Shown here piece after piece: positions 35,709 to 44,371 of a stretch of DNA of 64,000 bases. Below the pieces are notes generated by a model. That model was not told the DNA's origin, did not search any database, and worked only from the letters and a program-made list of their open reading frames with translations. The DNA lies in assembly GCF_044197065.1 (NCBI RefSeq), contig NZ_JBIQOI010000002.1, positions 62,001 through 126,000 of the forward strand, given 5' to 3'. Position 1 is the stretch's first letter; the number at the start of each line of letters is the position of its first letter. Origin of the DNA: Kluyvera ascorbata_C (GTDB lineage: Bacteria > Pseudomonadota > Gammaproteobacteria > Enterobacterales > Enterobacteriaceae). Both the position numbers and the translations under genes were made by a program.

Positions 35709-36032
35709 TCAACGCTTGGGGTTTTGTAACTGGCAGTTATTCAACACGATGTGGTCGCGTTTGTAGACAGTCGCTTCGTTGCCTTTCGACCAGAATACGT
35801 AGATCCCGTCGGTATAGCGAGCGCCCGACGCGGAGATCCCCTGCTGGAGATTCAGTTGCTGGTTGTCATAGATAAAGCTCACCTGCTGGCGCTGATTGTT
35901 GAGCTGCACGGTCAGCGGTTTTTCCTCACACTGGTATTCCAGCGTGTCGGTCTGCATGCGTTCCATAAACTGATTGTACGCACTGCAGCCAGCGAGCATA
36001 AAAGGGAGAGCAACGATAAGTAGTTTTTTCAT
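35709..36032 (-). CDS. mliC: Membrane-bound lysozyme inhibitor of C-type lysozyme, MliC
   Basis: The 107-aa lipoprotein has a signal ending in the lipobox LAGC (cysteine at residue 16). The MliC/PliC fold follows, with the inhibitory-loop block GISASGARYTDGIYVFWSKGNEATVY and the paired cysteines in YQCEEK and LNNCQLQN. It should sit on the periplasmic side of the outer membrane and block host lysozyme. The start at 36032 is preceded by AAAGG; an in-frame extension to 36062 would hide the signal peptide. Confidence 0.94.
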   Translation of the reverse strand: MKKLLIVALPFMLAGCSAYNQFMERMQTDTLEYQCEEKPLTVQLNNQRQQVSFIYDNQQLNLQQGISASGARYTDGIYVFWSKGNEATVYKRDHIVLNNCQLQNPKR

Positions 36033-36125
36033 TGTTTTGGGCCTTTCGACATTCCTGGTCAAGGAGCGATTGTCACACTCCCGTTCAGCTTAAGTCTACC
36101 GGCCCACTGTAAAAGAAGATGTCAG

Positions 36126-37250
36126 TTAACTCTGATTATGCTGGGGATTTGCGGGAAAAATCGCCCCGAGTACGGTCGCCTGCGATGCGCCGGTCACCGA
36201 GGGTAAATTTCCCGGGAGCCCGGCAACGGTTCGCCAGGCAAGCCAGGCGAACGCCAGCGCTTCCATGTCGTCGCCGCTGATGCCGTATTCGTCGGTCGTT
36301 GCCACTTCTGTGCCAGCCAGCAGCCCTGCCAGACGAGCCATAATCAGAGGGTTGCGGCTTCCGCCACCGCAGACCAGCAGCCGCTCGCAGCCGCCGCTTA
36401 ACATCACCTGTTCGCTGATGGTGACAGCGGTAAGCTCAGTCAGCGTCGCCTGGACATCCTGCGCGCGCAAACCCGGGTAGCGCGCCAGATACTGCGCCAG
36501 CCAGCCATAATTGAAGTATTCGCGGCCCGTGCTTTTAGGCGCTGGCGCTGCAAAATACGGGTCGCTCAGCATATCCTGCAGCAGCGGCAAAATGACTTTC
36601 CCTTCGTTGGCCCACAGGGCATCTTTATCGTACGGCTTACCCAGGTTGCGCCAGATCCAGGCATCCATCAGCATATTGCCCGGCCCCGTATCAAAGCCGC
36701 GCACCGGCATTCCGGGCACCAGTAGCGAGAGATTGGCAATACCGCCAATATTGAGGATCATGCGACGTTCATCCGGGTGCGCCAGCAGAGCCTGATGGAA
36801 TGCCGGAACCAGCGGAGCACCCTGCCCCCCCAGCGCCATATCGCGGCGGCGAAAATCGCCAACCACGCTAACGCCCGTGCGCGCAGCGATAATATTGTTG
36901 TCGCCTATCTGCATGGTATGCGGCACTTCGCCCGTTGGTTCATGCCACACCGTTTGCCCATGGCAACCAATCGCAACAATATCGTGACCCTCAAGCCGCT
37001 CCTGATTCATTAGCGCCATAACAGCATCAGCAAACAAATTCCCTAACCGATTGTCGAGCTGACCCAGTTGTGAAAGCGTCAACGGCTGCCCCTGACAGAT
37101 AGCGAGAACCGCCTCTTTAAGTGCAACAGGAATGGGCCAGGTGAGGCTAGCAAGCTGGGCAACCCTGCTTTCGTCAATCGCCGCCAGAACCACATCTACG
37201 CCATCAAGGCTGGTTCCTGACATCACGCCAATATATCGCCCGGATTTCAT
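36126..37250 (-). CDS. anmK: Anhydro-N-acetylmuramic acid kinase AnmK
   Basis: AnmK cleaves the anhydro ring of 1,6-anhydro-MurNAc and phosphorylates it, returning cell-wall sugar to MurNAc-6-P. The 374-aa protein has the ATPase-fold motifs YIGVMSGTSLDGVDVVL at residues 6-22, IGCHGQTVWHEP, ILNIGGIANLSLL and VCGGGSRNPLIM. Its length is near E. coli AnmK (369). It lies head-to-head with slyB. Confidence 0.96.
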   Translation of the reverse strand: MKSGRYIGVMSGTSLDGVDVVLAAIDESRVAQLASLTWPIPVALKEAVLAICQGQPLTLSQLGQLDNRLGNLFADAVMALMNQERLEGHDIVAIGCHGQTVWHEPTGEVPHTMQIGDNNIIAARTGVSVVGDFRRRDMALGGQGAPLVPAFHQALLAHPDERRMILNIGGIANLSLLVPGMPVRGFDTGPGNMLMDAWIWRNLGKPYDKDALWANEGKVILPLLQDMLSDPYFAAPAPKSTGREYFNYGWLAQYLARYPGLRAQDVQATLTELTAVTISEQVMLSGGCERLLVCGGGSRNPLIMARLAGLLAGTEVATTDEYGISGDDMEALAFAWLAWRTVAGLPGNLPSVTGASQATVLGAIFPANPQHNQS

Positions 37251-37381
37251 ATGACATCCTTAGTCATCTATGCAAAGTCAACACTCCATCATAAAGTGAC
37301 ACTTAATGCTATTAACTAATAATACTTTTTAACAATATACGTCATCGTTCCTTCTCTGGGCATACAGCATAGTTTCCCTTG

Positions 37382-37416
37382 CGTTTAACCTTGGTTAAGC
37401 CATGATGGATTATTCT
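37382..37416 (+). promoter_or_regulatory. Candidate PhoP-dependent promoter of slyB
   Basis: CGTTTA-ACCTT-GGTTAA (37382-37398) has the 6-5-6 direct-repeat form of the PhoP box (consensus (T)GTTTA with 5-bp spacing). A -10 hexamer TATTCT lies at 37411-37416, 12 bp downstream, the usual spacing at class I PhoP promoters where the box replaces the -35. slyB is a PhoP target in E. coli and Salmonella. Confidence 0.65.
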
Positions 37417-37521
37417 TTTTATTATTAAATGCAGAATATATGACCGCTCGAATCAAATACCATATAATTGCTTAGTACGGATGCTCTTAAGAGCAATTCT
37501 TATTGAACTGGAGATTCAAAA

Positions 37522-37989
37522 ATGATGTTACGCGTATTGGCTGTTTCAATGATTGGTTTATCCCTGGCTGGATGTGTCAGTAACAGTGGCCTGTCAGGCG
37601 ATGTTTACTCTGCATCCGAAGCGAAACAGGTCCAGAACGTGACCTACGGTACCATCGTCCACGTACGTCCTGTGCAAATTCAGGGCGGCGACGAAAACAA
37701 CGTGATTGGTGCGATCGGCGGTGCAGTTCTGGGTGGCTTCCTGGGTAACACCGTTGGTGGCGGTACCGGTCGTTCGCTGGCAACCGCAGCGGGCGCAGTT
37801 GCCGGTGGCGTAGCTGGCCAGGGCGTTCAGGGTGCGATGAACAAAACCCAGGGCGTTGAACTGGAAATTCGTAAAGATGACGGTAACACGATCATGGTTG
37901 TGCAGAAACAGGGTGATACCCGCTTCTCCGCAGGCCAGCGTGTCGTGATGGCGAGCAACGGCAGCCAGGTTACCGTTTCTCCGCGCTAA
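37522..37989 (+). CDS. slyB: Outer-membrane lipoprotein SlyB
   Basis: The 155-aa lipoprotein has a signal with lipobox LAGC (cysteine at residue 18), a glycine-zipper segment VIGAIGGAVLGGFLGNTVGGGTGRSLATAAGAVAGGVAGQ (about residues 60-100) that inserts in the membrane, and a C-terminal beta domain ending VTVSPR. SlyB is a PhoPQ-regulated outer-membrane stabilising protein. ACTGGAG precedes the ATG. The stretch up to anmK (271 bp) contains the PhoP-like promoter and is AT-rich. Confidence 0.95.
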   Translation: MMLRVLAVSMIGLSLAGCVSNSGLSGDVYSASEAKQVQNVTYGTIVHVRPVQIQGGDENNVIGAIGGAVLGGFLGNTVGGGTGRSLATAAGAVAGGVAGQGVQGAMNKTQGVELEIRKDDGNTIMVVQKQGDTRFSAGQRVVMASNGSQVTVSPR

Positions 37990-38000
37990 ACCCCACTCTG

Positions 38001-38030
38001 GGTACGTGGCCACCTGGCCGCGTACCTTTC
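38001..38030 (+). terminator. Probable terminator of slyB
   Basis: GGTACGTGGCC / GGCCGCGTACC (38001-38011 with 38016-38026, one T-G pair) forms an 11-bp stem with loop ACCT followed by a short TTTC tract. Confidence 0.6.
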
Positions 38031-38216
38031 ATTCACTGATTCTCTGTACATTATTACACCCACCTATTTAATTCGCCACATGAATACATAAAAGCTATTT
38101 AGCTTATGTATTATTTGCGCGCGGACAATATTTCCTGACAGTTTATCCATTACACTTCTAGCATAAAGGGCCGGATGCCCGGCGCGCACTACGCGTTGCG
38201 TACATAGGATGCATAT

Positions 38217-39575
38217 ATGCTGATAAAATTTCCGCTACAGCGCTTTTTGATTTATCTGACCATCACCATGATTGGGACACTTGTCCTGAACCATTTCTCC
38301 AACAGTATTATTAACTACGCCCCAGCCATTGCGCCGATATTGTTTCCGACATTGACCATGTTCCTGATGGTTTTCCACACGATGATCGCTGTGTTTATGA
38401 TCATGAAGTACTTGTGTGATAAACGCCGGCTTTACCTCATGCCTATCGCCTGCGCGTTCGCCAGCTCAGCACTGCTGATGCTAGGGACGCTGAAGAGCTA
38501 TCCCGATTGGTTTCTCTGCGGCGGCGTCACTGACACGAATTATAATGACGCTCTTATTTTTTATGTATTTCGCAACGTTTTAATGGCAGCGCTTTTTATG
38601 AGTTCTGTCATTCTTTACATGTTTAAACTACGAGACATGCACTCTCGTAAAACTCACGCTTTCATTCTTAGTGGGATTGTTATATTTTGCGCTATCATCA
38701 TGGAGCTTGCCTGGTTATATTCCAGCAACGACCCATTACTGAGCGTTAATTTTATTGATAATTTAACATTTAAATATACCACGATATGGAAAGACGTCAT
38801 CAGTTGGGTACTTATTGTTATTTGGGTTATTACCCTAATAATTATTTTACTGGTTACACAGCTGCGCAATATTTTCTGGTATAGCGGAGCCTTCTTCTGT
38901 GCCTGCTATATTTTTACCATGTTTGTGCTGATGACCGGGCAAGACACGGCCAGTTACAGTTGGTACCAGGCGCGACTGTTTGAGACCATCTCAACGCTGT
39001 TCCTGATCTTTGTGCTGTTTTGCGATGTCTTCACCCTCTACCGCCAGTCCAACGTGAAGTATCAGAACTCGTACCAAAACTCCATCCGCGATCCATTAAC
39101 CCGGCTTTACAACCGTAGCTACTTTTATGACTCCTTTACCGCACTGCGACCGACCATTGCCAACGGACATCCGGTATCGGTCATTGTCAGCGATCTGGAC
39201 TACTTCAAGCGCATCAACGACAAATATGGCCACCTGCAGGGCGATAAGGTGATTCAGTTCGTGGCGAAAGTTCTGCAGGATTCGGTGCGGCAAAATGACG
39301 TTGCCGCGCGTATCGGCGGTGAGGAATTTGCCCTACTGCTGGTCAACACCACGCCAGAAGTCGCACGCTCAATTGCGGAACGTATTCGTATTGCTATCAG
39401 CCAGCATGATATCCACAGCAGCAATGCTCAGTTGCCGGAGTCCATTACTATCAGTATGGGGGTCTTTACCGCCGTGGATCTATCGGTACCGGTTGAGGAG
39501 TGCGTAAGACGAGCCGATGAAGCGATGTATCGCGCAAAAGCCGCGGGACGAAACCGGGTCGTCGTCTGGGAATAA
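38217..39575 (+). CDS. Membrane diguanylate cyclase with MASE4-like sensor
   Basis: The 452-aa protein has an N-terminal half with about seven or eight membrane spans (residues 10-290) resembling the MASE4 sensor of YcdT/DgcT-type enzymes. A GGDEF domain follows (residues 295-452). The active-site motif is GGEEF at about residue 367, preceded by DYFKRINDKYGH for metal and GTP binding. An RQND inhibitory I-site lies five residues before GGEEF, so it should be active and subject to product inhibition. It makes cyclic di-GMP at the inner membrane. The gene is inserted between slyB and slyA relative to E. coli; which output it controls is not visible. Confidence 0.9.
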   Translation: MLIKFPLQRFLIYLTITMIGTLVLNHFSNSIINYAPAIAPILFPTLTMFLMVFHTMIAVFMIMKYLCDKRRLYLMPIACAFASSALLMLGTLKSYPDWFLCGGVTDTNYNDALIFYVFRNVLMAALFMSSVILYMFKLRDMHSRKTHAFILSGIVIFCAIIMELAWLYSSNDPLLSVNFIDNLTFKYTTIWKDVISWVLIVIWVITLIIILLVTQLRNIFWYSGAFFCACYIFTMFVLMTGQDTASYSWYQARLFETISTLFLIFVLFCDVFTLYRQSNVKYQNSYQNSIRDPLTRLYNRSYFYDSFTALRPTIANGHPVSVIVSDLDYFKRINDKYGHLQGDKVIQFVAKVLQDSVRQNDVAARIGGEEFALLLVNTTPEVARSIAERIRIAISQHDIHSSNAQLPESITISMGVFTAVDLSVPVEECVRRADEAMYRAKAAGRNRVVVWE

Positions 39576-39586
39576 GTCGAAGAATT

Positions 39587-39615
39587 GAAAAACCCGCGAA
39601 TTTCGCGGGTTTTTT
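39587..39615. terminator. Bidirectional terminator between the diguanylate cyclase gene and slyA
   Basis: AACCCGCGA / TCGCGGGTT (39591-39599 with 39603-39611) with a 3-base loop, an A-run before it and TTTTTT after it, suits both convergent transcripts. Confidence 0.92.
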
Positions 39616-39620
39616 GAGTA

Positions 39621-40055
39621 TCAATCGCGAGATTGTAGCTCGTTGATATTCTGCTCGAGTTTACGAATGAGCGTGGTCAACATCTCCAGCTCTTCAGCAG
39701 AAATCCCGGCCAGGATATCACCCCGCGTGTGGCTAATCACCGCTTCCATCTCCTGGATCAGCGGTTCCGCTTTCTCAGTTAACTTAATGCGTTTAGCACG
39801 ACGGTCGTTCGCACAGGTCTGGCGAGAAATAAGTCCTTTCTCTTCCAGTTGATCGAGTGTACGAACCAAAGATGGCTGCTCGATGCCGATCGCTTTGGCC
39901 AGTTGGATTTGCGACTGCTCAGGCGGTAGCTGATGAATATTATGCAGCGTGACCCAGTGAGTCTGCGTGAGTTCCAGAGGTTTGAGGCGATGGTCAATCA
40001 AAGCACGCCAAATGCGCACCAACCGTGCCAGATCAGAACCTAATGGCGATTCCAA
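39621..40055 (-). CDS. slyA: MarR-family regulator SlyA
   Basis: The 144-aa winged-helix protein antagonises H-NS silencing and controls stress and envelope genes. The DNA-binding region is IQLAKAIGIEQPSLVRTLDQLEEKGLISRQTCANDRRAKRI (about residues 47-87). I take the TTG at 40055 as start: the strong AAGGAG abuts the in-frame ATG at 40061 with no spacer but sits six bases from the TTG, and E. coli SlyA is reported to begin at this TTG (MESPLGSDLARLVR). The consensus SlyA palindrome at 40072-40083 implies autoregulation and control of divergent ydhIJK. Confidence 0.95.
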   Translation of the reverse strand: MESPLGSDLARLVRIWRALIDHRLKPLELTQTHWVTLHNIHQLPPEQSQIQLAKAIGIEQPSLVRTLDQLEEKGLISRQTCANDRRAKRIKLTEKAEPLIQEMEAVISHTRGDILAGISAEELEMLTTLIRKLEQNINELQSRD

Positions 40056-40071
40056 TTTCATCTCCTTATAA

Positions 40072-40083
40072 TTAGCTTGCTAA
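40072..40083. promoter_or_regulatory. SlyA operator
   Basis: TTAGCTTGCTAA is the exact reverse complement of the SlyA consensus TTAGCAAGCTAA. It lies 17 bp from the slyA start codon in the region shared with ydhIJK. Confidence 0.88.
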
Positions 40084-40256
40084 GTTATTATACTGATTTT
40101 AGAATAGTGTGCAGTATTTAAATTAGCAAAACAAATGAATTGCCACGTGCACGCGAACCAGATCCTTGAGTTACACTGTTTCAAATAATGTGATTTTATG
40201 TCAAAACACGACACACTATCGAGCCATAACTCTTCAATTGCAAAGGATTTCTGCTT

Positions 40257-40493
40257 GTGAAGTCGATTTTCCACATCCCCGGAGTCCCACTACAAGACCT
40301 TATGGTCGGTGCTTCTATTTATTTTCCTCCTGTATTTAAAGCTGTGCTGCTTGGCTTCCTGTTTTGGCTCATTATTCACCGTTTATTGCGCGACTGGATG
40401 TATGCCGGTGACATCTGGCATCCACTGTTAATGGATCTTTCTCTCTTTGCCCTCGCGGTCTGTGCTGCGCTGATGGTTCTGGTTTGGTGGTGA
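40257..40493 (+). CDS. ydhI: Small inner-membrane protein YdhI (DUF1656)
   Basis: The 78-aa protein has two membrane spans (about residues 25-45 and 58-77) and the DUF1656 pattern GVPLQDLMVGASIYFPP. It starts with GTG at 40257, with AAAGGA upstream. DUF1656 proteins are the small partner of AaeA/AaeB-like aromatic-acid efflux pumps; here it opens the ydhI-ydhJ-ydhK operon. The exact role is unknown. Confidence 0.93.
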   Translation: MKSIFHIPGVPLQDLMVGASIYFPPVFKAVLLGFLFWLIIHRLLRDWMYAGDIWHPLLMDLSLFALAVCAALMVLVWW

Positions 40494-40502
40494 TGTAATC
40501 CA

Positions 40503-41363
40503 ATGAAAAAATTAAAATATTTCTCTACGCTACTCATTGCTGCCTTGGCTATCATCGCCTGCTGGCTGGTCTGGAACTACTACATGCAGTCGCCATGGAC
40601 GCGCGATGGCAAAATTCGTGCTGAACAGGTCGATATTACACCGCAGGTCTCCGGTAGCATCCTCACGCTTAACGTGAAAGACAACCAGTTCGTCAAAGCG
40701 GGTGACGAACTGTTCCAGATAGACCCAACGCCGTGGAAAATCGCCGTGATGAACGTCGAAGCGAAACTCGCTAAAGCCCAATCAGATCTCTCCCGTGCGA
40801 GCCATGAAGTTGAACGCCGCCGTGGGTTATCACAGAATTTTATCTCCGCCGAAGACCTCGACACCGTGAATATCGCCTTGAAAGCGGCGCAAGCTAATTT
40901 TGATGCGGCAAAAGCAGAGCTGGAACATGCCCGCTGGCAGCTTGCGCAAACGACGGTCAAGGCCCCGGTAGACGGTTGGGTAACGAATCTGACGACTCGT
41001 ATTGGCAACTACGCTACGGTCGGGCATCCGGTCTTTGCGCTGATCGATAGCCACTCCTTCTATGTTGTTGGTTATTTTGAAGAGACGAAACTGCGGCATA
41101 TTCGCGAAGGAGACCGTGCGGATGTTGTGCTGTACAGTGATGACAAAAAGTTACAGGGTCACGTTTCCAGCATCGGTCGAGCCATCCATGACCAAAGCCT
41201 GGCAACGGACGGCAAGCTGGTTGCCGACATCAAACCCACCATTCCATGGGTACGCCTCGCCCAGCGCGTACCGGTTCGTATTGAATTAGACGCACTGCCT
41301 ACGGACATCGTATTGGTTGCGGGTACTACCTGCACCGTCTCTATCACGGGCGGGAAGCAATGA
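40503..41363 (+). CDS. ydhJ: HlyD-type periplasmic adaptor YdhJ
   Basis: The 286-aa membrane-fusion protein has an N-terminal anchor (residues 7-26), a lipoyl/barrel-sandwich domain (ITPQVSGSILTLNVKDNQFVKAGDELFQIDP), an alpha-hairpin coiled coil (about residues 80-150) and a beta-barrel domain. It resembles AaeA of the PET/FUSC efflux systems. It should bridge the YdhK inner-membrane component and an outer-membrane channel. It follows ydhI by 9 bp and overlaps ydhK by 4 bp. Confidence 0.94.
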   Translation: MKKLKYFSTLLIAALAIIACWLVWNYYMQSPWTRDGKIRAEQVDITPQVSGSILTLNVKDNQFVKAGDELFQIDPTPWKIAVMNVEAKLAKAQSDLSRASHEVERRRGLSQNFISAEDLDTVNIALKAAQANFDAAKAELEHARWQLAQTTVKAPVDGWVTNLTTRIGNYATVGHPVFALIDSHSFYVVGYFEETKLRHIREGDRADVVLYSDDKKLQGHVSSIGRAIHDQSLATDGKLVADIKPTIPWVRLAQRVPVRIELDALPTDIVLVAGTTCTVSITGGKQ

Positions 41364-43384
41364 CCCTATCCGCCTTGACATGGAAGTCACTGCCTTGGGT
41401 TAAGGCCACCGTACCGCAGTGGCGCTATGCCATGCGTAACGCCATCGCCATGTGCCTGGCGCTAAGCATCGCCTATTGGTTAAACCTGGATGAACCCTAC
41501 TGGGCGATGACTTCTGCCGCAGTGGTCAGTTTCCCGACTGTCGGTGGCGTTATCAGTAAAAGCCTGGGACGTATTGCCGGCAGTATGCTCGGCGCCTGCG
41601 CTGCGCTGGTGATTGCTGGTCACACCCTGACTGACCCCTGGCTATTTCTCTTTGCCATGTCAGGCTGGCTGGCGTTCTGTACCTGGGCATGTGCGATGTA
41701 TACCAACAACGTCGCCTACGCTTTCCAGCTTGCCGGCTATACCTGCGCCATCATTGCCTTTCCTATTATTAATGTGGTCGATGCCACTAAACTGTGGGAG
41801 ATAGCACAGGCACGCGTCTGTGAGGTAATTGTCGGTATTCTGTGCGGTGGTCTGATGATGATGATTCTGCCCAGCACATCCGACGGCAGCGCCCTGCTAA
41901 CAGCGCTCAAAAATATGCATGCGCGATTGCTGGAGCACGCCAGTTTGCTGTGGCAACCGGTTACAACCGACGCTATCCGCACCGCACACCAAAGCGTTAT
42001 CAGCCAGATCCTGACCATGAACCTGCTGCGTATTCAGGCATTCTGGAGCCACTATCGTCTGCGTCGGCAAAACACGCTGCTTAACTATTTGCTTCACCAG
42101 CAGTTGCGTTTAACCAGCGTTATCTCAAGCCTCCGTCGCCTGATGCTGAACTGGCCAGACGCGCCGCAAACCATCCGCCCGGTGCTGGAAGCGTTATTGC
42201 TAGCGCTGGCAAAACCCGACTGTGATGCCTACACCGTGGCGCGAATTATCGCGCCGCTGGCGCCGAGCGACCCGCAGGACTATCGCCACCACGCGTTCTG
42301 GCACCGTTTACGCTATTTCTGTCGTCTCTATCTCACCACCAGCCACTGGCTACAACGGCTGGAGAACGCCACGGCGGTGACCGAATTCTCCGTGCCAGCC
42401 GCCCCGGCATTGATGCGCCACACCGACCACGCAGAAGCAGCATGGAGCGGTATCCGCACCTTTTTTGCCCTGGTCAGCGTCGGTGCGTTGAGCATCAGTA
42501 CGCAATGGGAATCGGGCGCGGCGGCGTTAACCCTCGCGGCTATCTGCTGCGTGCTCTACTCAAACGTGCCGTCACCGTTCAGTTCACTGACGCTGCTGAT
42601 GCGCACGCTTATTTTGCTGTCTATTTTCAGCTTTGGCGTGAAATTTGGCCTGATGGTGCAAATCAGCGACCTCTGGCAGTTCATGCTGTTCCTCTTCCCG
42701 CTGCTGCTCACCATGCAGCTACTCAAGCTGCAAATGCCGAAACAGGCCAGGCTTTGGGGTTCGCTTATTGTCTTTATGGGGTCGTTTATCGCGGTAACAA
42801 ATCCGCCGGTTTACAACTTTGGTGATTTTCTTAACGATAACCTGGCCAAAATCATCGGCGTAGGCCTTGCCTGGCTGGCGTTTGCCGTGTTGACGCCTGG
42901 GTCAGATGCACGAAAAAGTCGGCGTCATATTCGTGCGTTACGGCGTCACTTTGTTGACCAGCTAAGTCGCCACCCAGAGAACCGCGAACACGAGTTTGAA
43001 TCGCTGGTTTATCATCATGTTAGTCAGCTTAGCTCCAGCCAGGATGAACCCGCTCGTCGCTGGCTGCTGCGCTGGGGTGTTGTACTACTGAACTGCTCTC
43101 ATGTTGTGTGGCAGCTACGCGCCTGGGAAGCCCGTTCTGACCCTCTCTCCCAGGTTCGCGATATGTGTATCAGCCTGCTACGCGATGTCATGAGCGAACG
43201 AGGGGTTCAGCAGCGACCGCTGGCCGCTACCCTTCAGGAGCTACAGCGAATTTGTGACACGCTGGCGCACCATCATCAGCCGGCAGCACGCGAGCTGGCC
43301 TCCATTCTGTGGCGGTTATACTGTTCGCTTTCGCAGCTGGAAACGGCACCGCCTCCCGGTACGCTGACCGAAAAGACGGCGTGA
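41360..43384 (+). CDS. ydhK: FUSC-family inner-membrane transporter YdhK
   Basis: The 674-aa protein has the FUSC duplicated layout: an N-terminal set of about six spans (residues 25-175, starting ALSIAYWLNLDEPYWAMTSAAVVSFPTVGG), a cytoplasmic helical linker, a second set of spans (residues 365-515) and a long cytoplasmic C-terminal region. It is homologous to the aromatic-acid exporter AaeB. It overlaps ydhJ by four bases (ATGA). The substrate is not known. A perfect stem-loop follows the stop. Confidence 0.93.
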   Translation: MTLSALTWKSLPWVKATVPQWRYAMRNAIAMCLALSIAYWLNLDEPYWAMTSAAVVSFPTVGGVISKSLGRIAGSMLGACAALVIAGHTLTDPWLFLFAMSGWLAFCTWACAMYTNNVAYAFQLAGYTCAIIAFPIINVVDATKLWEIAQARVCEVIVGILCGGLMMMILPSTSDGSALLTALKNMHARLLEHASLLWQPVTTDAIRTAHQSVISQILTMNLLRIQAFWSHYRLRRQNTLLNYLLHQQLRLTSVISSLRRLMLNWPDAPQTIRPVLEALLLALAKPDCDAYTVARIIAPLAPSDPQDYRHHAFWHRLRYFCRLYLTTSHWLQRLENATAVTEFSVPAAPALMRHTDHAEAAWSGIRTFFALVSVGALSISTQWESGAAALTLAAICCVLYSNVPSPFSSLTLLMRTLILLSIFSFGVKFGLMVQISDLWQFMLFLFPLLLTMQLLKLQMPKQARLWGSLIVFMGSFIAVTNPPVYNFGDFLNDNLAKIIGVGLAWLAFAVLTPGSDARKSRRHIRALRRHFVDQLSRHPENREHEFESLVYHHVSQLSSSQDEPARRWLLRWGVVLLNCSHVVWQLRAWEARSDPLSQVRDMCISLLRDVMSERGVQQRPLAATLQELQRICDTLAHHHQPAARELASILWRLYCSLSQLETAPPPGTLTEKTA

Positions 43385-43392
43385 GTGAAAGG

Positions 43393-43419
43393 ATGCAGGC
43401 GGAATATCCGCCTGCATTT
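43393..43419 (+). terminator. Stem-loop between ydhK and ydhF
   Basis: ATGCAGGCGGA / TCCGCCTGCAT (43393-43403 with 43407-43417) is a perfect 11-bp stem with a 3-base loop and a short T-tract. It lies between convergent stop codons. Confidence 0.65.
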
Positions 43420-43425
43420 GAGACA

Positions 43426-44322
43426 TTACGGAACGTCGTAACCCAGCGCCGCTTTACGAATACGGAACCACTGTTGGCGGGTCATATCCAGTGACTGCGC
43501 GACGATAGCCGAGCGAACTCGCTCAATTTTTCCGGAACCAATCAGCGGCAGCGGTTGAGACGGCAAGCGCATCACCCACGCATAGACCACCTGTTCAATA
43601 CTTCCAGCATTCAGCTCGTTCGCTACCTTGGCCAGTTCATCGCGCAGCGGCTGGAACGCATCGTCATTAAACAGACGACCGCCGCCGAGGCAGGACCAGG
43701 CCATCGGGCGAATGCGTAGCTGTTGAAGCTGATCCAGCGTACCGTCAAGAATCGTCGGCTGATGAACCGGCGAGATTTCCACCTGGTTGGTGGCAAGGGT
43801 AAACGGCAGACGTGATTGCAGCAACGTAAACTGCGCAGGGGTAAAGTTAGAGACACCGAAATGGCGCACTTTGCCGCTCTGATGCAGCATAGAAAACGCT
43901 TCAGCAACTTCATCGGCATCCATTAGCGGGTCAGGGCGATGGATCAGCAACAGATCCAGCACGTCGGTCGACAAGTTGCGCAGCGACTGCTCGGCACTGT
44001 GAATAATATGATGGCGATCGGTAATATAATGCCCAATCGCGTGTTCTGGTTTCGCCGTGGTGGCGATACCGCACTTGGTGACAATCTCCATTCTTTCACG
44101 CAGATGCGGTGCCAGCTTCAGCGCTTCACCAAACGCGGCTTCGCACGCGTAGCCGCCGTAGATATCAGCGTGGTCAACGGTTGTCACCCCGAGATCCAGA
44201 TGCTCTTCAATAAAGCTCACCAGCTGGCGTGGCGTCATATTCCACTCCATCAAGCGCCAATAGCCCATGACGAAACGTGAAAATTCCGGCCCCTGCGGTG
44301 CCAGGGTAATACGTTGAACCAT
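43426..44322 (-). CDS. ydhF: Aldo/keto reductase family oxidoreductase YdhF
   Basis: The 298-aa TIM-barrel NADPH oxidoreductase has the aldo/keto reductase tetrad region TTVDHADIYGGY (D and Y, about residues 50-58), ILMIHRPDPL-type LLLIHRPDPLMD and the cofactor-binding C-terminal segment PLIGSGKIERVRSA. The ATG at 44322 has GAGGA upstream and matches E. coli; upstream in-frame sequence to 44481 is not gene-like. The physiological substrate is unknown. In E. coli sodC lies between ydhK and ydhF; it is absent here. Confidence 0.94.
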   Translation of the reverse strand: MVQRITLAPQGPEFSRFVMGYWRLMEWNMTPRQLVSFIEEHLDLGVTTVDHADIYGGYACEAAFGEALKLAPHLRERMEIVTKCGIATTAKPEHAIGHYITDRHHIIHSAEQSLRNLSTDVLDLLLIHRPDPLMDADEVAEAFSMLHQSGKVRHFGVSNFTPAQFTLLQSRLPFTLATNQVEISPVHQPTILDGTLDQLQQLRIRPMAWSCLGGGRLFNDDAFQPLRDELAKVANELNAGSIEQVVYAWVMRLPSQPLPLIGSGKIERVRSAIVAQSLDMTRQQWFRIRKAALGYDVP

Positions 44323-44371
44323 AACGACTTCCTCAACAAATAATTTGAATTGAGTATACCCGGTTTTACGC

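Noticed and set aside
38161..38216. GC-rich palindromic sequence GCCGGATGCCCGGCGC before the diguanylate cyclase gene as a REP unit
   Set aside because: It has part of a REP-like stem but not the full conserved unit found at the other three places, so I do not annotate it.
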